A DNA stretch of 19,131 bases from JBBIVP01 sp037439705 [NCBI: bacterium] (GCA_037439705.1 JBBIVP010000013.1:2314-21444), one strand, 5' to 3'. Shown: positions 1 to 7,917, counted from the stretch's first letter. Translations and numbers: made by a program. The notes: generated by a model not told the origin, from the letters alone.

Positions 1-651
1 ACCAGTATTTCAGCAGGAGTTAAAATTGTAACAGGTGATACAAAGGTTGTAAAAAAAGGAGAGGCAGATGGGATTTACATTAACACATCAGGAATAGGCA
101 AGGTGATAAAAAATGAGGAAGAGAAAGTAAAAGAAGGAGACCTTGTAGTCATAACAGGTTCACCTGGAGAACACGGGGTTGCAATTATGATTGCAAGAGG
201 AGAATTTGAGTTTGAAGGTGAGGTTTTGAGTGATTGTGCTCCGCTTACTAACCTTCTGACTCTATGGGAAATGAAAGGGGTAAAGTGGATGAGGGATATA
301 ACAAGAGGTGGACTTGCTTCTGTTCTCTGTGAGTTTGGAATGGAGAACAATTTTACGGTCTTCATAAATGAAGAAAAGATACCATTTTCTCCTCCTGTTA
401 AAGGAGTTTCAGAGATACTCGGCATAGACCCGCTTTACCTTCCAAGCGAAGGGAAGGCGGTTATTGTGATTTCTCCTGATGTAAAGGAAAAGGTTATTGA
501 ATATCTGAGAAAAAAGGTTGACCCCTCAGCAGATGTTATAGGGGAAATAAGAAAAAAAGAAAAGAATTTTTACACAGTCCTGAAGACTCTTTCTGGAGGT
601 TACAGGATTCTTGAACTTCTAACAGGTGAACTCCTTCCGAGAATATGCTGA
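1..651 (+). CDS. hypE: HypE, [NiFe]-hydrogenase maturation protein (carbamoyl dehydratase), 5' end missing
   Basis: The frame is open from base 1, so only the C-terminal 216 residues are present. HypE belongs to the PurM/AIR synthase-like ATP-binding family. With HypF it converts a carbamoyl group on its C-terminal cysteine into a thiocyanate, the cyanide donor for the Fe(CN)2CO centre of [NiFe] hydrogenases in the cytoplasm. Seen here: the GSPGEHGVAIM stretch, the MRDITRGGLASVL stretch typical of the family's second half, and the hallmark C-terminus LPRIC ending in cysteine directly before TGA. The family is usually about 330-340 residues, so roughly a third is lost off the window edge. The stop overlaps the start of the next gene (ATGA at 651). 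The identification is firm. The other hyp genes would lie upstream, outside the window. Confidence 0.95.
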   Translation, partial: TSISAGVKIVTGDTKVVKKGEADGIYINTSGIGKVIKNEEEKVKEGDLVVITGSPGEHGVAIMIARGEFEFEGEVLSDCAPLTNLLTLWEMKGVKWMRDITRGGLASVLCEFGMENNFTVFINEEKIPFSPPVKGVSEILGIDPLYLPSEGKAVIVISPDVKEKVIEYLRKKVDPSADVIGEIRKKEKNFYTVLKTLSGGYRILELLTGELLPRIC

Positions 652-1235
652 TGAGGTTGAGGTCACCAGAAAGGGTGTTGATTTTTTTCGTTTTTTTATC
701 CTTTGGAGCGCATGGAATTGTCCTTCTCTTTCCCATCATAATAAATCATTCTTATAGTTCATCTTCCGAAATAAGTGTTTTTCTATACGAACCTATGAAG
801 AAAGGAAAACCTTTAACTCAAAATAAATTGAGGAAAGAATCCATTTTAAAAAAGGATGTTAGAGAAATACCTGAGCCGCAAGTTTCTGAAGAAGGAAGGT
901 TTATGAAAGAAGAAAGCGGACCTTCTGAGATAGGAACTGGAAGCTTTCAGGAGAGCGAGGGCAACATTTCTTTTGATGAATTTTATGAACTTTTGAAAAA
1001 AATAGAAAAAAACAAATTTTATCCTCGGGAAGCATTAAGAGAAATGATTGAAGGGGATGTAATTTTAAGCTTTGAAGTTTCAGAAAATGGTAGTGTCAAA
1101 GAATTGATGATTGAAAAAGGTTCTGGAAACATTTACCTTGACAGGGCAGCAATTGATTGTGTGAAAAGGTCTGAACCCTTACCCTATGTTTCTCATCGGG
1201 TTGAGGTGCTTTTGAGATACAGGATTAAACGCTAA
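645..1235 (+). CDS. TonB-family energy-transducer-like protein
   Basis: A 196-residue protein with a short basic N-terminus, one hydrophobic segment at about residues 11-33 (membrane anchor), a polar Lys/Glu/Pro-containing spacer at about 40-105, and a C-terminal TonB-like domain at about 110-196. That domain contains YPREALREMIEGDVILSFEV, then GSVKELMIEKGSG and LDRAAIDCVK, which follows the usual TonB pattern (YPxxAR...G.V.V.F.V..dG.V....v..SSG...LD.AA...v). Such proteins couple inner-membrane energy to outer-membrane transporters or act as periplasmic linkers. No exbB/exbD is visible here. Two starts are possible: ATG 645, or ATG 651 which forms an ATGA overlap with the hypE stop. Neither has a clear Shine-Dalgarno (SD) sequence. 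The pairing with hypE is probably operonic rather than functional. Confidence 0.85.
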   Translation: MLMRLRSPERVLIFFVFLSFGAHGIVLLFPIIINHSYSSSSEISVFLYEPMKKGKPLTQNKLRKESILKKDVREIPEPQVSEEGRFMKEESGPSEIGTGSFQESEGNISFDEFYELLKKIEKNKFYPREALREMIEGDVILSFEVSENGSVKELMIEKGSGNIYLDRAAIDCVKRSEPLPYVSHRVEVLLRYRIKR

Positions 1236-1259
1236 AATCTTTTGATTTCATGCTCTCAA

Positions 1260-2462
1260 TCAACTCTCATCAAGAAGCCTTTTTTCACCTTCTATTTTTT
1301 TAATGTTTGTGATGTCCTGAGTTACCTCAATACAGCCTAAGTAATTTCCCTTTTTATCTCTAACAGGAAAGTATCTAATGTGAACAAGTCTTCCTCTATA
1401 CTCTATCCAGAACTCTGCAACCTCCCTTTTGCCTTTTTTAAAATCATCCAGTATCCTGGTCACTATGTGCAAACTTTTTTGAGGGTGGCATTGCTGAACC
1501 TTTCTTCCTATTACAGCTTTTGTCCTTACAAATATCCTTCCCTGAGGACCTTCGCTGTAAAACCTCACAGTATCATCTTTGTCCACAAAACTTATATCCA
1601 CAGGTAAAGCCCTAAAAATTCCCTCTATTTCTTCTGGAGAAAGAGAACCGGTTTCAAACTCAATTTTTCCTGTTTCTCGTATCTCTTCTTTCTTTTTCTC
1701 TTCCGCTTTCCATCTCCTTTGCGGAGTAAAACAACAATATCCCACATCATCAAAGCCATTCATTACTTCGTTCCATTCTTCATCCGAGAATATACGAAGG
1801 GAAAGTGGGAATAAGATATTATTTTCCTTGTAAAAATGGGATGAAAGCATATCAAACAGTTCAGAAGAGCCTTTTAGTAGATTTTCCACAAATTCCTTAA
1901 AACCGCTTTTTTCTTTATTGTCAAAAACAGCGTAGATTCCTTTTTTTATTTCCCTTATTTTATCATGTTCCATCCACATTATTGCTGGCGGTTGGGTGAC
2001 TCCGTGTTTTTCAAGGATTGGAAAAAGCACATTTTCTTCCCTTAAATAATGGCTTTCTGAATCTTTCAGATGTAAAATTATGTGTTCGATCACTGCGATG
2101 GATTCTTTTACTTCATCAAAATCTTTAAAGTTTTTTAACTTTTCCATAACCTCTTTCAGTTCTCTTGAAAATTTTAAAAGGAGCCTATGTTCTTCCATCA
2201 GGATATATATTGGATGACCTTCAGGAGCTATATGTTCTTTAGTTTCAAGTCCTTCTTTAAAAAGTTGAAGATGAACCTCACAGAGTTTGTGAATCTCCTC
2301 TCTTGGAATTCCTTCCTTTATGAGTTCCTCTTCCACCCTAACTATTTCCTCTTCACTTACATTTTCAAGAAGTTCTTTGAATTCTTCTTTTATCTTTTCA
2401 GGATTTTCTCCCTCATGAATTCTTTTCAATATGTTTTTTAAAATTTCCTTCCGTTCCATCAT
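1260..2462 (-). CDS. DUF438 - hemerythrin (HHE) - PAS domain protein
   Basis: A 400-residue, probably cytoplasmic protein with three parts. Residues about 1-75 match the DUF438 N-terminal helical region (repeated acidic helices, then IHKLCEVHLQLFKEGLE). Residues about 83-225 are a hemerythrin-like di-iron four-helix bundle: His83, EEH92, H138-x3-E142 before VLFP, MEH166 and H209-x3-E213 before ILFP. Residues about 280-392 form a PAS domain with the DUF438-associated stretch GRKVQQCHPQKSLHIV. These proteins are thought to sense O2, NO or redox state, but the exact function is not established. No output domain is visible. The gene runs convergent to the TonB-like gene, with 24 bp between stops. 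Its start overlaps the stop of a broken mini-ORF by ATGA, and a sigma70-type promoter lies about 150 bp upstream. Confidence 0.92.
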   Translation of the reverse strand: MMERKEILKNILKRIHEGENPEKIKEEFKELLENVSEEEIVRVEEELIKEGIPREEIHKLCEVHLQLFKEGLETKEHIAPEGHPIYILMEEHRLLLKFSRELKEVMEKLKNFKDFDEVKESIAVIEHIILHLKDSESHYLREENVLFPILEKHGVTQPPAIMWMEHDKIREIKKGIYAVFDNKEKSGFKEFVENLLKGSSELFDMLSSHFYKENNILFPLSLRIFSDEEWNEVMNGFDDVGYCCFTPQRRWKAEEKKKEEIRETGKIEFETGSLSPEEIEGIFRALPVDISFVDKDDTVRFYSEGPQGRIFVRTKAVIGRKVQQCHPQKSLHIVTRILDDFKKGKREVAEFWIEYRGRLVHIRYFPVRDKKGNYLGCIEVTQDITNIKKIEGEKRLLDES

Positions 2463-2582
2463 TTTTTCTTTTTAGTTTTCCTCATATTTTCTGCCATTTC
2501 TTTTATTTCTGCCAGGTCTCTTACCATTTCACTCCATCCGTACCCCCTGTTTCAGTAAAATTCTAACTCCATCTTTTTTCAT
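2459..2582 (-). pseudogene. Tiny ORF leading the DUF438 gene, split by a frameshift at a G5 run
   Basis: Downstream of the minus-strand promoter, ATG at 2582-2580 (AAGG about 9 nt upstream) opens a 17-codon frame (MKKDGVRILLKQG...) that stops at TGA. The next frame carries GYGWSEMVRDLAEIKEMAEN and a Lys-rich end, stopping at 2461-2459 and overlapping the DUF438 ATG by ATGA. Dropping one G from the five-G run (C5 on the plus strand, 2543-2547) joins both halves into one 40-residue basic, helical peptide. The 124-nt span is one base more than 41 codons. I do not recognise the peptide. It may be a small conserved partner of DUF438 proteins, a decayed leader, or a homopolymer sequencing error. 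A second in-frame ATG at 2527 could itself start a 22-residue peptide. Confidence 0.45.
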
Positions 2583-2609
2583 TTCACACAGCCTTAATCG
2601 TTTTCAAAA

Positions 2610-2637
2610 ATTATACTTTTCATATATATAAAGTCAA
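2610..2637 (-). promoter_or_regulatory. Sigma70-type promoter for the DUF438 transcript
   Basis: On the minus strand TTGACT (2637-2632) and a perfect TATAAT (2615-2610) are separated by 16 bp. Initiation would fall near 2603, about 20 nt upstream of the mini-ORF ATG at 2582. No operator-like palindrome is obvious. Confidence 0.7.
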
Positions 2638-2675
2638 GAAAAATTAAAATTTTGATGGATATAAATATTTCAGGC

Positions 2676-2704
2676 TTGAAAAAAATTTTTAAAACAGATA
2701 TTCT
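2676..2704 (+). promoter_or_regulatory. Probable sigma70-type promoter for the ARPP-1 / kinase-helicase unit
   Basis: TTGAAA (2676-2681), a 17-bp AT-rich spacer and TATTCT (2699-2704) put initiation near 2711, which is very close to the purine-rich Shine-Dalgarno stretch AAGGGGGAT (2712-2720) before ATG 2726. It is divergent from the promoter at 2610-2637, so the 38 bp between the two promoters serve both directions. Confidence 0.45.
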
Positions 2705-2725
2705 AAACAAAAAGGGGGATAAAAA

Positions 2726-3625
2726 ATGAAACTGGGAGAATGGACGGGAAAAATAAATGTGGAAGATGGGATGGTGTTGAGAAACTGTCTTCTTTTTCCA
2801 TTAAAGGTTGAAAAAGAACCAGTTTTTTCTTTCGCAACGGTAGAGGAACTGGTAAATGAAAAAGCTGTCAGGATAGAAGAGTTGAAAAACCCATCCATAG
2901 ATTCAGTGAGAATAAAAAATTTTTCTTCAACTCCTGTATTTCTCCTTGACGGGGAGATTCTTGCAGAAGCCTTTCAGACAAGGGTGGTAAATACTTCACT
3001 TATAATAGATGGAATGGAAGAGGTTGTTATTCCTGTAAGCTGTGTGGAAGAGCACAGGTGGAGCGGGAATAACGAATTTGTGGCTTCAGGAATGGCTTCA
3101 ACCATTTCTTTGAGAAAGGAATTGATGAAAAGCATTATAAAAAATAAGAGATTCAAAACTGACCAGAGTAAAATATGGAAGACAGTTAAATCAACCATTA
3201 AGGCAACAGGCGTTAATTCTCCGACTTCCTCACTTTACGATGTTTATAAAGCCTATGAATCCAGGGGTTTCATTCCAGAGGACGAGGAAATAGCACCACT
3301 TCTTCATTCTTCAGGGGTGATATGTGCAATTGATGGAAAAGTTGCTGTTATGGATCTATTCCCACCAAAAGAACTTTTTAAGAAGGTTGCTAAAAAACTA
3401 ATTGCAGGTTATTTGATTGAAGCCATTTCGTCAAAAAAGGGAAAACTGGATGTAAAAATGAGTGAAATTTCAGCATTTGTGGATTTTATAATGAATACTG
3501 ATGTGAAAAAGGTGTATACGCCAGCAAAAAGTTCCTTTGAATTGAGGTTTTCTCAAGATAAAGTCTTTGGAAGGGCAGTTATATATAGAGATTCAGCAGT
3601 TCACATAACTGGTTTTCCGAATTGA
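2726..3625 (+). CDS. ARPP-1 (DUF6569)-type domain protein
   Basis: A 299-residue soluble protein with no signal peptide or membrane segment. The N-terminal half has the layout I associate with the ARPP-1 family (ARG and Rhodanese-Phosphatase-superfamily-associated Protein): a NCLLFPLKV strand, FATVEELVNEKAVRIEEL, then VRIKNFSSTPVFLLDGEIL, AFQTRVVNTSLII and the conserved VIPVSCVEEHRW at about residues 101-112. The second half contains a helical segment and VICAIDGKVAVMDLF. The biochemical function of the family is not known to me. Its name comes from gene-neighbourhood association with ADP-ribosylglycohydrolases and phosphatase/rhodanese proteins in predicted conflict systems. A strong purine-rich SD precedes ATG 2726. 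Its TGA stop lies inside TTGA at 3622-3625, where the kinase-helicase frame begins, so the two are likely co-translated. Family assignment is from memory of motifs, not a search. Confidence 0.8.
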   Translation: MKLGEWTGKINVEDGMVLRNCLLFPLKVEKEPVFSFATVEELVNEKAVRIEELKNPSIDSVRIKNFSSTPVFLLDGEILAEAFQTRVVNTSLIIDGMEEVVIPVSCVEEHRWSGNNEFVASGMASTISLRKELMKSIIKNKRFKTDQSKIWKTVKSTIKATGVNSPTSSLYDVYKAYESRGFIPEDEEIAPLLHSSGVICAIDGKVAVMDLFPPKELFKKVAKKLIAGYLIEAISSKKGKLDVKMSEISAFVDFIMNTDVKKVYTPAKSSFELRFSQDKVFGRAVIYRDSAVHITGFPN

Positions 3626-6237
3626 TAACTTCATCTTTTGGAAAATATCGCATAAAAAAATGGCTCGGAGGAGGGGCATTCGGGGATGTATATCTGGCTA
3701 CTGATACAATTATAGAAAAGGATTTTGCATTAAAGGTTTCAAGGGTAAGAAAGAAGGATATTCAGATATTGAAGGAAGAGGCAAGGCTTCTTTCCGGATT
3801 AAATCATCCAAATATAGTCAGGTTCTACAATGTTGATGAGATAGACGGAAGACTTGTTCTGATTATGGAGTATGTTCCAGGAAGTTCTTTAAGAGAAATC
3901 CTTGACAGAGGAAGGCTTGAGATTTTTAGGGCAGTTGATATTATACTTAAGGTTCTTTCAGGGCTGGATTATGCACATTCATGTGGTGTTATTCACAGGG
4001 ATTTAAAACCGGAAAACATCCTTGTTGAGGGCGAAAATGTAAAAATTACAGATTTTGGTCTTGCAAAATTTATAAAAGAGGGTTCACTTTCAGCATCAAT
4101 GGCAGGAACACCTGTTTATATGGCTCCTGAAGCCTGGAGTGGAAAGTATACAGCACTTTCAGATATATACAGCGCTGGTGTAATTCTCTACGAAGCCTTG
4201 ACAGGAATAAATCCATTTCTTGACGAAAGCATGGAAAAAGTGAGGGAGAAGATAATGAGGGGAATAAGCACTCCTCCTCCTTCACATAATCCGTCAATAC
4301 CAAAGGAACTGGATGATGTGATTATGAGGGCAATTAGTCCAGAACCATCAAAGCGTCCCCCCAGTGCTTCTTATTTTTCAAATTTGCTTACATCTTTTTC
4401 TGCATCCCGTCCATTTGTTCCTGTTCAGCCGATGGTTTCAGGAACACCCGAAAGAATAGTTTTGACACCGGCTCAGGAAGAAGTAGTAAAAAGTCCAGAG
4501 AAGAGGATTTTTTTGCTTGGAAGTGCTGGAACCGGCAAGACCACTGTGTTACTTCACAGAGCGGTATGGCTTTTAAAAGAGGGTTCAAAACCTCAGGATT
4601 TTCTCATATTGTGTTTCACGAGGAAAGGTGTTAACGACATTTCTTCAAGACTGGAGTTTTTGCTTGGAGCGGAAGGAAGAGATGTTATTGTAGATACAGT
4701 ACACGGATTTTGTGAGAAGATACTCAGGGCGGAGGGAGAAAAAATTGGAATTTCTTCGGATTTCAAGATTATAGACCCATTAAAGGAAAGGGCAATATAT
4801 TTTCCTTTAAAAGTAAAGTTTGGAGAAAAGGTAAATTACCTTCTTGAACAGTTGAGTCTTGTAAGAGCCTCCGGTATGACGCCTCACCATCCTGAAATGA
4901 AAAGCTATTTAAGGGATTTTTACCTTTTCTATTCAGACCTTCTGAGAAAAGAAAATGCTATGGATTTTGATGAACTTCTTATAAATGCCCGTTTACTTCT
5001 CAGAGATAACTTAATGGAGAACTACAGGGAAAGGTTTGAACACATATTTGTTGATGAATTTCAGGATTTATGCCCTGTGCAGTACGAAATTGTAAAAGAG
5101 TTGATAAGTGAGAGAACAGGAGTTTTTATAACCGGTGATGACCTTCAGAGCATATATGGATGGCGTGGTGCAAAGAAGGAACTCATGAGAAGGGCAATCT
5201 CAGAAATTTCCGGAATGAAGGTTTTTAAACTTACAGCCAGTTTCAGACTCAGCGAGAGACACATAAGGATTGCAAGAAATCTTATGAGCAGAGCAAAAAA
5301 AGCTGATGAATTTCTTTCCGAATTTCCTTCCTCATCAATGAAAGAAACAGATGGAAGGGTGGAGATTTACAAGGCAGGTTCAGTTAAAGAAGAAGCAGAT
5401 TTTGTATGTATGAAGATAAGAGAAGGTGTGGAAAGGCGCAAAAGAAATTTTTCCGATTTTGCGGTACTCATGAGAACTGCTCATTATTCAAGAGAGTTTG
5501 AAGAAAAATTTCATTCCAAGGGAATTCCCTATACTTTTATAGGTATGAGGGGATTCTATGAGCGTGAGGAAGTAAAAAATGTAGTAGAGTTTTTGCATGC
5601 CATTTATAGAAGAGACCTTTTAACTTTATCAGAAATTCTTAACTGGATGGTTCGTTCAAGAAAATCTCGTTTTACAGTTCATGAGGGCGAACTGATGATT
5701 AGTGAGGAGACATCTCAATCCCATTTAAAGAAAACGCTGGAATTTGTAAAGGAGGTTATGAAATTGCCGGAGGAGTGGGCACCATCTGATTTGATAGAAT
5801 CCATCATAAAAATAACAAAATTTGAAGAAAGGATGAAGAAAAGCGGACCAAAGGGCTTTCATGTTCTTGAGAACATAAAAGAGCTTATCTCTTCGGCAAA
5901 AAGATTTGGAAAAGGAGAAATTGAACCTTTTGTTCAACATGCAAAACTGCTTGAGGACCTTGAGGTTATTGACTGGAAAAAGAATTCAGTGAAGATGTTA
6001 ACAGTTCATTCTGCCAAGGGCTTGGAATTTCCTGTGGTTTTTGTGGTTGGACTTTTTGAGAACATGTTTCCACTTGTTAGAAGTTTCAGGAGTTCAGAAG
6101 AAATGGAAGAAGAGAGAAGGCTTTTGTATGTTGCGATTACCCGTTCAACCGAAGAACTCTATCTTTCCTTTCCAATGACCTACAGGTTTGGTTCTGTGAA
6201 ACCATCAAGGTATCTTCTGGATATGGCAGGGATGTAG
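3622..6237 (+). CDS. Ser/Thr protein kinase fused to a UvrD/Rep-type superfamily 1 helicase
   Basis: 871 residues, two enzymes in one chain. The N-terminal Hanks-type kinase (about 8-265) has the glycine loop GGGAFGDVY (16-24), ATP-binding Lys38, HRDLKPEN (125-132, catalytic Asp127), DFG (144-146), an activation loop with SASMAGTPVYMAPE (APE 168-170) and a complete C-lobe. A proline-rich linker leads to LTPAQEEVV and a complete SF1A helicase (about 285-871): Walker A GSAGTGKTT (300-308), VDTVHGFC, VDEFQD (Asp478-Glu479), GDDLQSIYGWRGA (motif III, from 505), TVHSAKGLEFPVVFV (motif V) and LLYVAITRS (motif VI, Arg841). All key residues of both halves are present. No nuclease, NERD or membrane domain is visible. 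Start is TTG 3622, overlapping the ARPP-1 stop. Substrate unknown; coupling of phosphorylation to DNA unwinding, or defence, is inference. Confidence 0.95.
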   Translation: MITSSFGKYRIKKWLGGGAFGDVYLATDTIIEKDFALKVSRVRKKDIQILKEEARLLSGLNHPNIVRFYNVDEIDGRLVLIMEYVPGSSLREILDRGRLEIFRAVDIILKVLSGLDYAHSCGVIHRDLKPENILVEGENVKITDFGLAKFIKEGSLSASMAGTPVYMAPEAWSGKYTALSDIYSAGVILYEALTGINPFLDESMEKVREKIMRGISTPPPSHNPSIPKELDDVIMRAISPEPSKRPPSASYFSNLLTSFSASRPFVPVQPMVSGTPERIVLTPAQEEVVKSPEKRIFLLGSAGTGKTTVLLHRAVWLLKEGSKPQDFLILCFTRKGVNDISSRLEFLLGAEGRDVIVDTVHGFCEKILRAEGEKIGISSDFKIIDPLKERAIYFPLKVKFGEKVNYLLEQLSLVRASGMTPHHPEMKSYLRDFYLFYSDLLRKENAMDFDELLINARLLLRDNLMENYRERFEHIFVDEFQDLCPVQYEIVKELISERTGVFITGDDLQSIYGWRGAKKELMRRAISEISGMKVFKLTASFRLSERHIRIARNLMSRAKKADEFLSEFPSSSMKETDGRVEIYKAGSVKEEADFVCMKIREGVERRKRNFSDFAVLMRTAHYSREFEEKFHSKGIPYTFIGMRGFYEREEVKNVVEFLHAIYRRDLLTLSEILNWMVRSRKSRFTVHEGELMISEETSQSHLKKTLEFVKEVMKLPEEWAPSDLIESIIKITKFEERMKKSGPKGFHVLENIKELISSAKRFGKGEIEPFVQHAKLLEDLEVIDWKKNSVKMLTVHSAKGLEFPVVFVVGLFENMFPLVRSFRSSEEMEEERRLLYVAITRSTEELYLSFPMTYRFGSVKPSRYLLDMAGM

Positions 6238-6298
6238 GATTTTTGCCGTTTCCTGTGGAAATAATGATGCCCATATTGTTTACATTTTTTACTTTTAC

Positions 6299-6326
6299 TT
6301 GCTTATTTCATGTCGTATGGTAAAAT
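6299..6326 (+). promoter_or_regulatory. Possible promoter for lapAB-like gene, giving a nearly leaderless transcript
   Basis: TTGCTT (6299-6304), a 16-bp spacer and TAAAAT (6321-6326). Initiation about 7 nt past the -10 would fall on or beside the ATG at 6332, and no Shine-Dalgarno is present in the 94 bp after the helicase stop. The message would be leaderless, or this element is chance and the gene is read from upstream. Confidence 0.35.
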
Positions 6327-6331
6327 AAAAA

Positions 6332-7594
6332 ATGATGAGAAACTTCATTATAATTTTAATTGTCCTGTTTATTGCAGTGTTTTATCTTTTGTATCACAAT
6401 CCCGACCCTGTCTCTTTCAAATTTGGTGGAAAAGAGATAAAAACCTATATACCGATTCTTACAGGAGTTTCTTTTCTTATTGGTGTTATTTTTTCTTTTC
6501 TCCTTCAACTTTTTTCCATGATTTCTGATTGGGCACGCGATACTTTTATAAAATTTAAAACCTTAAAGGAAAGAAAGGTGATGCGACTTCTTTCTTCAGC
6601 AAAAGAAGCATTTGAAGTGGGAGATATTGAAGAGGCTTTAAAGATAGCTGAGCAATGTATAGAAATGAAAGCCAGTTCCTCTGATGTAAATGTTTTTCTC
6701 GCAAAACTAAAAATTGCAATAAATTCAGTTGATGATGCTATAAGGATATTGAGGGAAGAGGTCTCAAAAGAAAATCCTCCACTTGAGACTGTGCTTATGT
6801 ATCTTAATCTTTCTCTGAAAAAAGAACTACCAGATGCCATAGAAATTGGAAAAAAGAAATTAGAAAACGATGGAAAGTATCCTATGCTTTTGAGGGTTAT
6901 GGCAAGGGCATGTGATCATGATGAGGATCTTGAGTACCAGAGGAGATTACTAAAGATAAACGGATGGGACAGAGAGACAGAGAGGAGGTATTATGCCTAC
7001 CTTCTTTTCAGAAGCGGTGAGGAAAAAATGGCAAGGGAAGATGAGGATGGGATAAAGCTCATTAAAAAATCAATGGAACTTTTTCCGTTTTTTACTCCAG
7101 CTGTTAGTGAACTTATAAAACTTCATGTGAAAAAGGGAGAGATAAAAAGGGCGAAGGAACTGACTTATGAGGCTTTTACCAGAAACCAGTCCCATTCCGT
7201 TCTCATTTCACTTGAAAAAGAACTTCTTGATGCAAACCAGCCTGCTGAAGCAATTGAATTTTATAATGAACTTTATGAAAAAATAGACGATATTGATATT
7301 AAATTTCTCATGGTGAAACTTTTTTTGAAACTTGAAATGATTGAGTCCGCTGAAGAGATTATGAAAGAATTCCCGCAGGAAGTAATTGATTTAAGACCAT
7401 TCAAATACCTTTCAGCAATTCTTTTGGCAAAGAAGAAAGATTTTCCCCCCGCTTATAAAATAGTGGAGAACATAATGGAAAGCGGATGTTTTAATTTATG
7501 GAGGTGCTCTGTATGTAAATGGGACGGTAGCGCTTATTTTATGATATGCCCCAGTTGTGGAAGCGTTGATACGATAAGAATGAATTTTCAATGA
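6332..7594 (+). CDS. LapA-LapB-like fusion: LapA/DUF1049 membrane domain, TPR repeats, C-terminal zinc ribbon
   Basis: 420 residues. The N-terminus (1-76) has two hydrophobic segments (about 4-20 and 40-62) around YHNPDPVSFKFGGKEIKTYI, the LapA/DUF1049 pattern. Residues about 80-385 are helical with TPR-like repeats (for example EEALKIAEQCIEM, KRAKELTYEAF, QPAEAIEFYNELYEK). The C-terminus has a rubredoxin-like metal ribbon: C392-x2-C395 and C406-x2-C409. In E. coli, LapA and LapB (YciM) are separate adjacent genes. LapB, tethered in the inner membrane, works with FtsH to control LpxC and so lipopolysaccharide synthesis. Here both are in one chain, implying an LPS-type envelope by inference. 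ATG 6335 is an equal alternative start. The stop overlaps the next gene by ATGA. Confidence 0.85.
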   Translation: MMRNFIIILIVLFIAVFYLLYHNPDPVSFKFGGKEIKTYIPILTGVSFLIGVIFSFLLQLFSMISDWARDTFIKFKTLKERKVMRLLSSAKEAFEVGDIEEALKIAEQCIEMKASSSDVNVFLAKLKIAINSVDDAIRILREEVSKENPPLETVLMYLNLSLKKELPDAIEIGKKKLENDGKYPMLLRVMARACDHDEDLEYQRRLLKINGWDRETERRYYAYLLFRSGEEKMAREDEDGIKLIKKSMELFPFFTPAVSELIKLHVKKGEIKRAKELTYEAFTRNQSHSVLISLEKELLDANQPAEAIEFYNELYEKIDDIDIKFLMVKLFLKLEMIESAEEIMKEFPQEVIDLRPFKYLSAILLAKKKDFPPAYKIVENIMESGCFNLWRCSVCKWDGSAYFMICPSCGSVDTIRMNFQ

Positions 7595-7887
7595 TAAGGT
7601 TCATATTAAAAGTCATCTTATTTTTCATACTTGCTGTTTTCATACTCTATTTATTTGAATCTGGAATGGTAAAAAAGGGAAAGGATTACCTTTTCAAAAA
7701 GACACAGGTTCAGAAGATAATAGATGAAAAGGAGAAAAAAATTAAGGAGGGAATAAAGAGGAAAATTGATGAGAAACTCTCAGATGAAAAAATTTATGAA
7801 AAACTCCCGAAGCAGAAAGAGGTGGAGAAATATACCGAAGAAGAAAAGAAGGAGTTGGAAGAAATAATTAAAAAAAGTTCACCTTAA
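7591..7887 (+). CDS. Small single-pass membrane protein, unknown
   Basis: 98 residues. One hydrophobic segment at about 4-24 (FILKVILFFILAVFILYLFE), then a very polar Lys/Glu-rich helical tail (about 28-98) with KEKKIKEGIKRKIDEKL and EEEKKELEEIIKK, probably a coiled coil or amphipathic helix. I do not recognise a family. The ATGA overlap with the LapA-LapB-like gene suggests coupled translation and perhaps a shared envelope role. Basic residues after the segment suggest the tail faces the cytoplasm. The gene is real in the sense of coupling and clean membrane topology, but charge-rich low-complexity content limits any homology claim. Confidence 0.65.
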   Translation: MIRFILKVILFFILAVFILYLFESGMVKKGKDYLFKKTQVQKIIDEKEKKIKEGIKRKIDEKLSDEKIYEKLPKQKEVEKYTEEEKKELEEIIKKSSP

Positions 7888-7917
7888 AATTATTTTAAGT
7901 CCCGAAAAAAACCAAAC

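Noticed and set aside
6310-6528. Alternative 72-codon plus-strand ORF overlapping the LapA-like start
   Set aside because: It is the out-of-frame shadow of the membrane segment of the 420-residue protein, with no SD and no family-like sequence.
7883-7899. Perfect 17-bp palindrome (CTTAAAAT T ATTTTAAG) between the convergent genes, as a terminator
   Set aside because: The stem is purely A/T apart from the end pair and is not followed directly by a T-run on either strand, so it would be too weak for a standard intrinsic terminator.
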